The notes under the pieces are model-generated. The model saw only the letters and a list, made by a program, of their open reading frames with translations. It did no database searches and had not been told where the DNA came from. DNA of 64,000 nt, taken from the NCBI GenBank assembly GCA_029547045.1, contig JAKPQL010000095.1, forward strand, positions 1 through 64,000, in the 5' to 3' direction. Shown here one piece after another: positions 25,179-33,424 of the stretch. A program made the position numbers and the translations under genes. Position 1 is the first letter of the stretch. Each line of letters opens with the position of its first letter. Origin of the DNA: Deltaproteobacteria bacterium. GTDB taxonomy: Bacteria; Desulfobacterota; Desulfomonilia; UBA1062.

Positions 25179-25957
25179 TTGCCGCTGGATGCGATGTCGG
25201 ATCACTCACCACCAAGGCGGTCATCCTGAACAATGCGCGCCTGCTCGGCCATGCGCTCGTCAGGTCCTCGTTCAACCCAGAGAAATCGGCATCCGAGGTG
25301 ATGGAAAAGGCCCTTGCGTCCGCACGGCTCACCATGGACGACATCAGCCTGTGCGTGGGCACGGGTTACGGCAGGGAGCGGATCGGTTTCGTGAAGAAGA
25401 CCGTCTCGGAGATCTCCTGCCATGCAAAGGGCGCCCATTTCCTCCAGCCGTCCATCCGCACGATCATCGACATCGGGGGCCAGGACTGCAAGGCCATCCG
25501 CCTTGATGCGAAGGGTGAGATCGTAAAGTTCATCACCAACGACAAGTGCGCCTCCGGCACCGGCAGGTTCCTGGAGGTCATGGCAAAGCTCCTGGGCCTG
25601 GAACTCGGCGAACTGGGGAGAATCTCCGGCCAGGCCACACACCCCATCACCCTTGCCTCCACCTGTACGGTGTGGGCCCAGGCAGAGGTCATCATGCACC
25701 TCAACGAAGGCATGCCGAAGGCGGACCTGGCAGCAGGCATCAACGAGGCCATGGCCGCACGGGTGGCCATTCTTGCACGCTCGGTGGGGATCGAGCAGGA
25801 CGTGTGCATGACCGGCGGTGTTGCAAAGAACCCCGGGGTTGTGGAGGCCATGGAAAAACAGCTGGGCGTGCCCATGCGCAGGCTCAGGCTGGATCCCCAG
25901 CTCATGGGAGCCCTGGGGGCCGCCGTGTTCGCCCGGGAAAGGTTGGGGGTGAGCTGA
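25175..25957 (+). CDS. BadF/HgdC-type ATP-dependent activator (dehydratase activase / BcrA-D-like), copy 1
   Basis: A protein of 260 residues with the acetate kinase/Hsp70 fold. Phosphate-1 motif 'GCDVGSLTTKAVIL' begins the chain. 'TIIDIGGQDCKAIRLD' is the phosphate-2 block. The two cluster Cys, in 'NDKCASGTGRFLEVM' and 'ASTCTVWAQAEVI', bind one [4Fe-4S] cluster between the subunits of a dimer. These ATPases inject one low-potential electron into the dehydratase or reductase per ATP cycle. It overlaps neighbours by 4 and 1 nt. With the next gene it may form a BcrA/BcrD-like heterodimer. Confidence 0.93.
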   Translation: MIAAGCDVGSLTTKAVILNNARLLGHALVRSSFNPEKSASEVMEKALASARLTMDDISLCVGTGYGRERIGFVKKTVSEISCHAKGAHFLQPSIRTIIDIGGQDCKAIRLDAKGEIVKFITNDKCASGTGRFLEVMAKLLGLELGELGRISGQATHPITLASTCTVWAQAEVIMHLNEGMPKADLAAGINEAMAARVAILARSVGIEQDVCMTGGVAKNPGVVEAMEKQLGVPMRRLRLDPQLMGALGAAVFARERLGVS

Positions 25958-26742
25958 TGTACGTTGCAGGATGCGATGTAGGATCTCTGAGCGCCAAGGC
26001 AGTCATCATGAAGGACGACAACATCGTGGCCTCCCACATCATGTTCGCTCGGCCCGAACCTTCAGAATCGGCCCGGGTGGTCATGGAAGAAACGCTGAGG
26101 AAGGTCGGGCTGTCCATGGAGGATATCGCTTGCTGCGTGGGTACCGGCTACGGCAGGAACGCCATCCCCTTTGCCCAGGCATGTGAATCGGAGATCGCCT
26201 GCCACGGGAAGGCCGCCCAGTGGCTGAAACCTCAGGTCCGCATGGTGATAGACATCGGGGGCCAGGACGCCAAGGCCATCAGGGTCGACGAGACGGGCAC
26301 GGTGGTCCGCTACGCCTACAACGACCGGTGCGCCTCCGGCACGGGCAGGTTCCTGGAGGTCATGGCCGGCGCCATGGGGATCGACATCGAAGCCATGGGC
26401 GACATTTCTGCTCAGGCCAGAGAGCCGGTCACGCTCTCGAACCAGTGCGTGGTCTTTGCAGAGACCGAGATCATCTCGCTCATCAATGCGGGCAGGGAAC
26501 TTCCGGACATCGTGGGGGGCCTGCACAGGGCCCTGTCCCACCGGGTGGCGTCCCTTGCCAGGAGCATCGAGCTCGAGGGCGAGATCACCATGACAGGTGG
26601 CGTGGCGAAGAACCGGGGCATGTTCACCGCCCTTGAAGAAGCCCTCGGGGTGAAGCTTGTCCGGATGGACACGGACCCCCAGATCATCGGCGCCGTCGGG
26701 GCCGCCCTCATGGCCCGGCAGACAGCTGCCGGGAACGGGTGA
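25957..26742 (+). CDS. BadF/HgdC-type ATP-dependent activator, copy 2
   Basis: A protein of 261 residues, closely related to the preceding activator: 'GCDVGSLSAKAVIMKDD', 'MVIDIGGQDAKAIRVD', and cluster Cys in 'NDRCASGTGRFLEVM' and 'SNQCVVFAETEIIS'. Both activators keep both Cys, so each could be a functional homodimer or they could combine. Tandem BcrA/BcrD-type pairs occur in class I benzoyl-CoA reductases, which favours a two-electron-type reductase over a simple dehydratase, but length alone (both ~260) fits HgdC too. It overlaps the next gene by 4 nt (GTGA). Confidence 0.93.
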   Translation: MYVAGCDVGSLSAKAVIMKDDNIVASHIMFARPEPSESARVVMEETLRKVGLSMEDIACCVGTGYGRNAIPFAQACESEIACHGKAAQWLKPQVRMVIDIGGQDAKAIRVDETGTVVRYAYNDRCASGTGRFLEVMAGAMGIDIEAMGDISAQAREPVTLSNQCVVFAETEIISLINAGRELPDIVGGLHRALSHRVASLARSIELEGEITMTGGVAKNRGMFTALEEALGVKLVRMDTDPQIIGAVGAALMARQTAAGNG

Positions 26743-27488
26743 GAGGCATCGTGGAGCTCTTTTCCGACACCATATCCGCCGTACGAGGCTTTGTCTCGGA
26801 GACATCGGGCCGAAGAGCATGGACCGCAGACAATGGCCTCTCCTGGCCCAAGGGCGGCGCGAGGAACATCGTGCTGAAGGAGGATCTGGGCCTGGAACTG
26901 GGCAGCCCGCAGATGGAATCCGTGTCCTGCCTCCTGTGGACCCACGACATCTCCGCCATCAAAGACGGGACCATAACCCTCCTGGGGCCCGACTTCCCGG
27001 AAAGCATGGGACAGAACCTCCCCTTCGGCAAGGTGGTGCTGGCAGGGGTGGAGGGCTTCACGCAAGACAATGCCTATGACCTGCACAAGGACCTGGATTT
27101 TCTCCGCTACAGCATCGACATGGAGGGCTTCATGATGCGGTCCGTATCCCAGTACCTGAGGGAGTGGTGCAGGATCAGTGCTGAAGCGATCCGACGGGGA
27201 TTTTCAGCCAGGATCCTGGGCTCGGCGCTCATCGGCCTGTTCCGTGAAAGGCCCTTCGTGAAGAGCGTCGAGGTGATCTACGTCACCTCCAGCCCCGCCG
27301 ATGTGGTGAGGCTCAGGGAGATCACCGCCCCTGCGGAGAGGATCATCGCGGCCATGAACAAGATGGCCCAGGAGATGGATTTCGAATGTTCCAGCTGTGA
27401 CTATCGGGACGTGTGCGATGAGGCAGACGGCCTGAAGGGCATGAGGGAGAGGCTTATGGACAAGTCAAGAGAGGCGCTCCATGGCTGA
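26739..27488 (+). CDS. Small CODH/acetyl-CoA synthase beta-subunit-like protein (CdhC/AcsB-related)
   Basis: A protein of 249 residues. 'LELGSPQMESVSCLLWTHD', 'ITLLGPDFPESMGQNLPFG' and 'YLREWCRISAEAIRRGF' recall the acetyl-CoA-synthase beta subunit region ahead of its A-cluster. Near the end C217, C220 and C226 form CxxC-x5-C, whereas A-cluster proteins have four ligand Cys and a longer C-terminal domain. So this is a shortened relative, not a complete ACS. Its role is unknown. It is locked between an activator (4-nt overlap) and a CooC-like ATPase (8-nt overlap), implying a Ni or Fe-S cofactor job. The start is GTG. Confidence 0.65.
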   Translation: MRGIVELFSDTISAVRGFVSETSGRRAWTADNGLSWPKGGARNIVLKEDLGLELGSPQMESVSCLLWTHDISAIKDGTITLLGPDFPESMGQNLPFGKVVLAGVEGFTQDNAYDLHKDLDFLRYSIDMEGFMMRSVSQYLREWCRISAEAIRRGFSARILGSALIGLFRERPFVKSVEVIYVTSSPADVVRLREITAPAERIIAAMNKMAQEMDFECSSCDYRDVCDEADGLKGMRERLMDKSREALHG

Positions 27489-28251
27489 GGCGAGGATCAT
27501 TGCCGTATGCGGCAAGGGCGGTGTGGGCAAGACCTCCGTCTCGGCCCTCATGGTAAGCCTGCTGGCAAGAAACGGCCACGGGAAGATCCTGGCCATCGAT
27601 GCCGACCCCGCCGTGGGTCTCGCGACGTCACTCGGTATCTCTGTCCGGAAGACCGTGGACGACATCAGGAAGGATCTCATTGCACAGATCCAGAAGGGTG
27701 ATGCCCCAGGAAACCGTCAGACCCTGGAGCTCCTTGACTACGAGATCTTCGACGCCCTTCAGGAGCAGAACGGGTACGCCCTGCTGGCCATCGGCAGGCC
27801 CGAGGACGAGGGCTGCTTCTGCAGGGTGAACAACCTGCTCAAGGACATCATAGCGGACCTGGCCCACAGGTTCGACATCGTGCTCATCGATGGCGAGGCG
27901 GGAATCGAGCAGATCAACAGGCGGGTCATGAAGACCGTGAATCACCTCGTCCTGGTATCGGACACCTCGGCCAAGGGCATCAACGTGGCCAATGCCATTG
28001 CGCTGGTGGCAGGAGAGAGGAAAGCGGTGGACTATCGGGACATCGGCCTTGTGCTCAACAGGGTGAGGAGCGAGGAGGAGGCCCGTGACATAGGCTCTAG
28101 GACAAGGCTCGAGGTCTACGGATGGATCGCAGACGACGAGGACATCAGGGACTTCGACTTCAGAGGCGCTCCCCTGACCGGGATTCCGGACTCCTCGCCT
28201 GCACTGGTCACGGTCTCGGACATCATGAGGAAGCTGCGCCTCATTCCGTGA
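27481..28251 (+). CDS. CooC-type ATPase (nickel/cofactor insertion factor-like)
   Basis: A protein of 256 residues of the MinD/NifH (SIMIBI) class. The deviant Walker A is 'GKGGVGKTSVSALM', with the switch region 'AIDADPAVGLATSLG' and 'IVLIDGEAGIEQINRR'. C112 and C114 in 'DEGCFCRVNNLLK' form the CxC metal site known from CooC, the ATPase that matures the Ni-Fe-S cluster of CO dehydrogenase. No CODH gene lies in the window. Its overlap with the ACS-beta-like gene and position among activators suggest it matures a metal centre of this cluster. Confidence 0.9.
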   Translation: MAEARIIAVCGKGGVGKTSVSALMVSLLARNGHGKILAIDADPAVGLATSLGISVRKTVDDIRKDLIAQIQKGDAPGNRQTLELLDYEIFDALQEQNGYALLAIGRPEDEGCFCRVNNLLKDIIADLAHRFDIVLIDGEAGIEQINRRVMKTVNHLVLVSDTSAKGINVANAIALVAGERKAVDYRDIGLVLNRVRSEEEARDIGSRTRLEVYGWIADDEDIRDFDFRGAPLTGIPDSSPALVTVSDIMRKLRLIP

Positions 28252-28279
28252 GTGCCGTATGTGCAAGGAGGGCAATACT

Positions 28280-29419
28280 GTGAAGACAGCGGACAGGAAG
28301 GCGCTGAAGGTCTTTCAAGAGCTCCTGGAGAATCCCGTGAACCGTCTCGTGGAGCAGGCGGCCGGAGATGGGCGCATACCCCTCGGGTATTCCTGCTCCT
28401 TCGTGCCCGAGCCCCTGCTCATGGCGGACAGGCTCTTTCCCGTACGCCTCCATGCCACAGGCATCGCGGGCACGGAGATCGCCGACAACTACCTCTCCAG
28501 CCTGGTCTGCTCCTACACCCGGAGCATCCTGGAGTTCGCCTTCGACGACCGCTACGACCTCCTTCAGGGATGGGTCTTCGTGCCGTCCTGCGCCCACATG
28601 CAACGCCTGCAGGACAACCTCGAATACCTGAAGAAGCCCGGCTTCGTCCACACCATCGACGTGCCCCGGAAGGTTTCTGAGGCCACCCTCGACTGGATGG
28701 AGGAGGAGCTCCACATGCTCTCGGACAGGCTGGCCTCCCACTTCCAGGTGGACATGGGCCCGGATTCCCTCGACAAGGCCATAGCGTCGTGGAACGAGTA
28801 CGCCGAGACCGTGAAGGCGGTGGGCGAGCTCAGGAAGCGTCCCGACCCCCCGCTCACCGGCACCGAGTTCCACGCGATGCTCATGGCCTCGCTGGCCTCG
28901 CCCAAGGACCTCATCATGCCCGAGATCAGGGCCTTCAGGGACGAGGTCGAGCAGCAAGGGGACATCACCGGCCACCGTGCCCGCCTCATGGTGGTGGGCG
29001 GACACCTCCACGATCCCGACTTCATCCGCGTCATCGAGTCCCAGGGTGGGCTCGTGGTGGCGGACCGGTTCTGCACCGGCTCCATCCCGGGGCTCATGCC
29101 CGTGGAGACGAACGGCAGAGGCCCTGTACGGGCCCTGGCAGAGCACGCATTCAGGAAGACTCTCTGCCCCCGCATGATGGAGGACTTCGACCGGAGGCTC
29201 CAGTCCGTCATCGACATCGTCCGGGAATACAACGTGGACGGGGTGGTCATCGAGGTCATCAAGTTCTGCGACCTCTGGGGGGTGGACTCCATGCCCCTGG
29301 TGACGGCCCTCAGGGACAAAGGCATTCCCGTGCTCAAGCTGGAGCGGGAGTACCGCCTGGGCGGAGAGGGTCAGCTGCGCACCCGGGTGCAGGCCTTCCT
29401 CGAGAGCATGGGCAGGTGA
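28280..29419 (+). CDS. HgdB/BcrC-family subunit, copy 2
   Basis: A protein of about 379 residues. The conserved Cys lie in 'IPLGYSCSFVPEPLLMADRL', 'FVPSCAHMQRLQDN' and 'VIKFCDLWGVDSM', matching the three of the protein at 22278. 'LVVADRFCTGSIPGLMP', 'TLCPRMMEDFDRRL' and 'GEGQLRTRVQAFLESM' are family blocks. It starts the second module (small subunit, two large subunits, activator). GTG 28280 has 'AAGGAGGG' 7 nt upstream and is preferred; ATG 28259 is the alternative. Confidence 0.9.
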   Translation: MKTADRKALKVFQELLENPVNRLVEQAAGDGRIPLGYSCSFVPEPLLMADRLFPVRLHATGIAGTEIADNYLSSLVCSYTRSILEFAFDDRYDLLQGWVFVPSCAHMQRLQDNLEYLKKPGFVHTIDVPRKVSEATLDWMEEELHMLSDRLASHFQVDMGPDSLDKAIASWNEYAETVKAVGELRKRPDPPLTGTEFHAMLMASLASPKDLIMPEIRAFRDEVEQQGDITGHRARLMVVGGHLHDPDFIRVIESQGGLVVADRFCTGSIPGLMPVETNGRGPVRALAEHAFRKTLCPRMMEDFDRRLQSVIDIVREYNVDGVVIEVIKFCDLWGVDSMPLVTALRDKGIPVLKLEREYRLGGEGQLRTRVQAFLESMGR

Positions 29420-29422
29420 CGC

Positions 29423-30961
29423 ATGGGATTCAGGATCGACACTGTCCTGTCACACACCCCCATCGGGGCACGCTCCCTCGTGAACCGGGTATCCGCAGCC
29501 GCGGGATACGCATTTCGGGGCTTGAGGGAGTTGATCCTGGACCTGTCGTCGTTCTCGGCAGCCGATTTCCTCGTCTATGCGAAATACTCCCTCCTCGTCT
29601 GGGGCTGCATTGCGAGGGTGGTGATCAGACGCGGCCCCATAGGCTTCATCCATGAGCTCATCCGCTATCCGTGGATGCTCCACCTCCTCCGTGCCACGGC
29701 CCTGATGCGCCGGTTCGCCCGCGGGAGGAGCGGGCTCTATCTCGAGTCCATGTGCATGGTCGTGCACTCGGTGGCCGAGCTGCTCTCCGAGTTGCTTGAG
29801 GACCTATTCTACCACAGGGACCGTCTCATCATCACCGAGGAGATGGTGCCTCCGGACATCGCCCGGGCCATGGGACTCAAGGTCTGGATGCTGGAGGCCA
29901 TGGGCATCCTCCTGCCCATGATGACGCCCGAATTCTGCCTGAAGTACATCGACGAGGCGGAGAACGCCGGGGTCAACCCCGACGCCTGCAGTCTGCCCAA
30001 GGCCACCATGGGCATGGTCATGAAGGGCCACATGCCCGACGGGCTCGCCCTGGTGAGTTCCAACATGCCCTGCGACGCCGGCATGGCGTCGTACTCCTAC
30101 ATCCAGCGCGCCTACAAGCTGCCTACCTACCGCCTGGACGTGCCGAACAACTTCACCAACGACCGTGCGGAGCGGCTCTTTTCCGAGGACCTCAAGGGCA
30201 TGATCGCGTTCCTGGAGGAGCACACGCCCGGTCGCATGGACTGGAACGAGCTGAAGAGGATCTGCGAGGGCAGGAACCGCATGCTGGATCTGGAGCTGGA
30301 GCTCTGGGACATGATCCGGCTCAGGCCGGCGCCCCTTGCAGCCGAGGCCGTGATCCTGAGCCACATGTGGCACTTCAACCTCTTCGCGGGCCACCCGAAG
30401 TCCGTCCGGCACTATGAGCGGCTGGTGGAGATGGCAAGGAAAAACCTCGAGGAAGGAAGACCGGCAACGGAGAAGGAGCGTTTCCGGACCGTGCTCTGGA
30501 ACCCGCCCTTCCCCCACTTCGTCGACATCTTCAACAAAGCCGAGCGTCTCTTCGGCGTGACGCTCATCAACGACAGCATGACCTACAACCACCATACGCC
30601 CATCGACACCTCCTCACCCGAGACCATGTTGAAGGGACTGAGTATGGTCATCATGCAGGGCCCCATGGTCCGCCACACCCGGGGGCCCGCCGACAACTAC
30701 CTGGACGACATCTTCCGCATGGTCAGGCAGTTCGACCTGGACATGGTGTGGGTGGCCAATCACGTGGGGTGCAAGAGCGGACAGGCCATGAACGGCATCC
30801 TGAGGGAGCTGTGCCGGGAGAGGAAGATCCCCCTGCTCGTCCTGGACTACGACCTGCTGGATCCGCGCATAGCGTCCAGGGACAGCATGATGAGACAGCT
30901 GGAGTTCTTCATGGAGAACGTCATGAAGGTCGACCGCCTGGAAGCAAGGAGAACGGGATGA
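29423..30961 (+). CDS. HgdA/BcrB-family large subunit, copy 2 (long form)
   Basis: A protein of 512 residues, with an N-terminal helical extension compared with the 468-residue copy at 23772. The Cys blocks are 'NPDACSLPKATMGMVMKGH', 'SSNMPCDAGMASYSYIQ' and 'WVANHVGCKSGQAMNG'. 'INDSMTYNHHTPIDTSSPE' and 'GPMVRHTRGPADNYLDDIF' are long blocks shared almost word for word with the next gene. It should bind the second HgdB-like protein; the precise substrate is unknown. It lies 3 nt after the upstream gene. Confidence 0.85.
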   Translation: MGFRIDTVLSHTPIGARSLVNRVSAAAGYAFRGLRELILDLSSFSAADFLVYAKYSLLVWGCIARVVIRRGPIGFIHELIRYPWMLHLLRATALMRRFARGRSGLYLESMCMVVHSVAELLSELLEDLFYHRDRLIITEEMVPPDIARAMGLKVWMLEAMGILLPMMTPEFCLKYIDEAENAGVNPDACSLPKATMGMVMKGHMPDGLALVSSNMPCDAGMASYSYIQRAYKLPTYRLDVPNNFTNDRAERLFSEDLKGMIAFLEEHTPGRMDWNELKRICEGRNRMLDLELELWDMIRLRPAPLAAEAVILSHMWHFNLFAGHPKSVRHYERLVEMARKNLEEGRPATEKERFRTVLWNPPFPHFVDIFNKAERLFGVTLINDSMTYNHHTPIDTSSPETMLKGLSMVIMQGPMVRHTRGPADNYLDDIFRMVRQFDLDMVWVANHVGCKSGQAMNGILRELCRERKIPLLVLDYDLLDPRIASRDSMMRQLEFFMENVMKVDRLEARRTG

Positions 30962-31009
30962 TGACCCGGAGCAGGGGCGGCGGACTGAACGGCGCCGCCG
31001 GGAGAATGC

Positions 31010-32524
31010 ATGGAAGGTAACCTTACTGCAACAGTCAGGTCGCTTGTCGCAAAGCTGCCGGAGACCGCGATGAAGCACTGGAGGTCATCCCTGCCGGAAT
31101 ACCTCCTCAGCGCGAAGGACCTGAACTCCGCCCTCATCTACCTGAAATACTGGGCACTCAATTACTTCGTCATCGCCAGGTTCATGGCGGAGATGGATCT
31201 ACGGCTTGGCCCCGTGGGATCCCTCAGGACGCTCGTGGGCAACCCCTGGATGTTCACCCTGCTGAAGGTGAACGCCCTGATGAGACGGTATGGGCGGGGC
31301 AGGACCGGCCGCTACCTGGAGTCTGTCTGTTTGGCCCTGCACACCGTCGTCACCGGCATCATCGACATGCTGAGGCAGATGTTCTACCACCCCGAGCGCA
31401 TGGTCGTCAGCGAGGATCTGGTGCCCATTGACATTATCCATGCCATGGGTCTGGACGGCTATCTCCTGGAGGGGATGGGGATCATTCTCCCCATCGTGGA
31501 CCCCGGATCGGCCACGAAGTACATCGACACGGCGGAGAACGAGGGCATGAATCCCGATGCCTGCAGCCTGCCCAAGACCACGGTGGGCATGGTCATCAGG
31601 GGCCATATGCCCAAGGGCGTGGCCATGCTGAGCTCCAACCTGCCCTGCGACGCGGGTGCTGCCTCGTACGCCGTGATCCAGCGCATCTTCGACATCCCCA
31701 CCTACCGCCTTGACGTGCCGTACAACTTCCACGGCGAGCGGGCCGAGAACCTCTTCATGAAAGACGTGAAGGCCATGATCGCATGGCTGGAGGAGCACAC
31801 GCCGGGCCGCATGGACTGGGGCCGCTTCAGGAGGATCTGCGAGAACCGGAACCGTATCCTGGAACTGGAGCTGGAGCTGTGGGACATGATCCGGCTGAGG
31901 CCTGCCCCCCTGGCCTCGGAGGCCGTATGGCTGAGCCACCTCTGGAACGTGAATGTCACCCCGGACTACGAGAAGTCGGTCCGGCACTATGAGAAGATAG
32001 TGGCCCTGGCGAGGAAAAACCTTGAAAGCAGCACTCCTGCCACCGTGAACGAACGGTACCGGTCCATCGTGTGGAACCCCCCCTTCCTCCACTTCTCCGA
32101 CATCTTCAACTGGGCGGAGCGAACCTACGGCCTGACACTGATCAACGACAGCATGACCTACCACCACCACATCCCCATCGACACCTCCACGCCCGAGACC
32201 ATGCTGCGCGGGTGGTGCAGGACCGTCATGGAGGGACCCATGGTGCGACACACGAGGGGTCCTGCCGAGAACTACCTGGACGACATCTTCCGCATGGTGA
32301 AGCAGTTCGACCTCGACATGGTCTGGGTCGCCAACCACGTGGGCTGCAAGGGTGGCCAGGCCATGAACGGCATCCTGCGCGAGAAGTGCAGGGAGATGGG
32401 GATACCGCTGCTCATCCTCGACTACGACCTGAGCGACCCGAGGATCGTGTCCCACGACAACATGAAGCGGCAGGTGGAGCACTTCATGGAGAATGTCATG
32501 AAGGCGGAACGCCTCGACCACTAG
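31010..32524 (+). CDS. HgdA/BcrB-family large subunit, copy 3 (tandem duplicate)
   Basis: A protein of 504 residues and a clear tandem paralog of the preceding gene, with the same Cys blocks ('NPDACSLPKTTVGMV', 'SSNLPCDAGAASYAVIQ', 'WVANHVGCKGGQAMNG'), the same 'EEHTPGRMDW' and 'ELELELWDMIRLRPAPLA' stretches and the same C-terminus. The likeness is strong over the full length, while the N-terminal 130 residues diverge more. The two copies could give alternative large subunits or an A-B-C type trimer. Confidence 0.85.
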   Translation: MEGNLTATVRSLVAKLPETAMKHWRSSLPEYLLSAKDLNSALIYLKYWALNYFVIARFMAEMDLRLGPVGSLRTLVGNPWMFTLLKVNALMRRYGRGRTGRYLESVCLALHTVVTGIIDMLRQMFYHPERMVVSEDLVPIDIIHAMGLDGYLLEGMGIILPIVDPGSATKYIDTAENEGMNPDACSLPKTTVGMVIRGHMPKGVAMLSSNLPCDAGAASYAVIQRIFDIPTYRLDVPYNFHGERAENLFMKDVKAMIAWLEEHTPGRMDWGRFRRICENRNRILELELELWDMIRLRPAPLASEAVWLSHLWNVNVTPDYEKSVRHYEKIVALARKNLESSTPATVNERYRSIVWNPPFLHFSDIFNWAERTYGLTLINDSMTYHHHIPIDTSTPETMLRGWCRTVMEGPMVRHTRGPAENYLDDIFRMVKQFDLDMVWVANHVGCKGGQAMNGILREKCREMGIPLLILDYDLSDPRIVSHDNMKRQVEHFMENVMKAERLDH

Positions 32525-32563
32525 GCACGGTACAACCATTCAAGAAACGAAAGGGGCGAGAAC

Positions 32564-33370
32564 ATGGCACAGAGATACTTCGGCGGCTGCGACGTAGGGT
32601 CCACCACGGGCAAGGCGATAATCCTCGACGAGAAGGGGGCCATCCTGGCCTCGGTCATCATCCCCAGCGAGATCGATCCGGAGCTGACATCCAGGCTTGC
32701 CCTCGAGCAGGCATGCGCCCAGGTTCCCGGGCTCGGCGACTACAAGGACCTCTCCTATCTGATCGGTACCGGTTACGGCAGGAACGAGGTGCCCTTTGCC
32801 GACGAGAACATCTCGGAGATCAGCTGCCATGCCATGGGGACCTTCTCCTGCAGTCCGGACATAAAGACCATCGTGGACATCGGCGGCCAGGACGTGAAGG
32901 CCATCGCCATCGACGACAGGGGAGCGGTCCTGGAGTTCGCCATGAACGACAAGTGCGCGGCGGGCACAGGCCGGTTCTTCGAGGCCATGAGCAGGGTTTT
33001 CCGCATGGACCTCGAGGCGTTCTCCGCGCTTTCCCTGAAGGCGGGCAGGGTGATCCCCGTGACCTCCCAGTGCAGCGTCTTCGCCGAGAGCGAGGTCATC
33101 AGCCTCCTGGCGAAAAGGAACCCGCCCGAGGAGATAGCGGCAGGCATCCAGACCGCCGTGTCCAAGCGGTGCTTCACCCTGCTCAAGCGCATCGGCATGC
33201 GCCCCAGGGTGACGGTCACGGGCGGGTGCGCGAAGAACAGGGGCCTCATCAGGGCGCTCTCGAAGATGCTCGCCATGGAGGTGGCCGAACTCCCGGTGGA
33301 CCCGCAGATCATCGGTGCCCTGGGGGCCGCTGTGTATGCCCGGCAGCGCTCGAACGGGACTGGCGGTTGA
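32564..33370 (+). CDS. BadF/HgdC-type ATP-dependent activator, copy 3
   Basis: A protein of 268 residues. Motifs: 'GCDVGSTTGKAIILDEKG', 'TIVDIGGQDVKAIAIDD', and cluster Cys in 'NDKCAAGTGRFFEAM' and 'TSQCSVFAESEVISLLA'. It is more like HgdC/dehydratase activases than the tandem pair at 25175 and 25957, and is separated from them by six genes, so it probably serves the second module. It is preceded by 'AAAGGGGCGAGAAC'. It is the last gene of the plus-strand run and converges with the PAS/LuxR gene. Confidence 0.93.
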   Translation: MAQRYFGGCDVGSTTGKAIILDEKGAILASVIIPSEIDPELTSRLALEQACAQVPGLGDYKDLSYLIGTGYGRNEVPFADENISEISCHAMGTFSCSPDIKTIVDIGGQDVKAIAIDDRGAVLEFAMNDKCAAGTGRFFEAMSRVFRMDLEAFSALSLKAGRVIPVTSQCSVFAESEVISLLAKRNPPEEIAAGIQTAVSKRCFTLLKRIGMRPRVTVTGGCAKNRGLIRALSKMLAMEVAELPVDPQIIGALGAAVYARQRSNGTGG

Positions 33371-33424
33371 ACGGACCTTCAGAGGAACAGAGGGCAAGGC
33401 CGCACTCACCGCATAAGGCAATCC

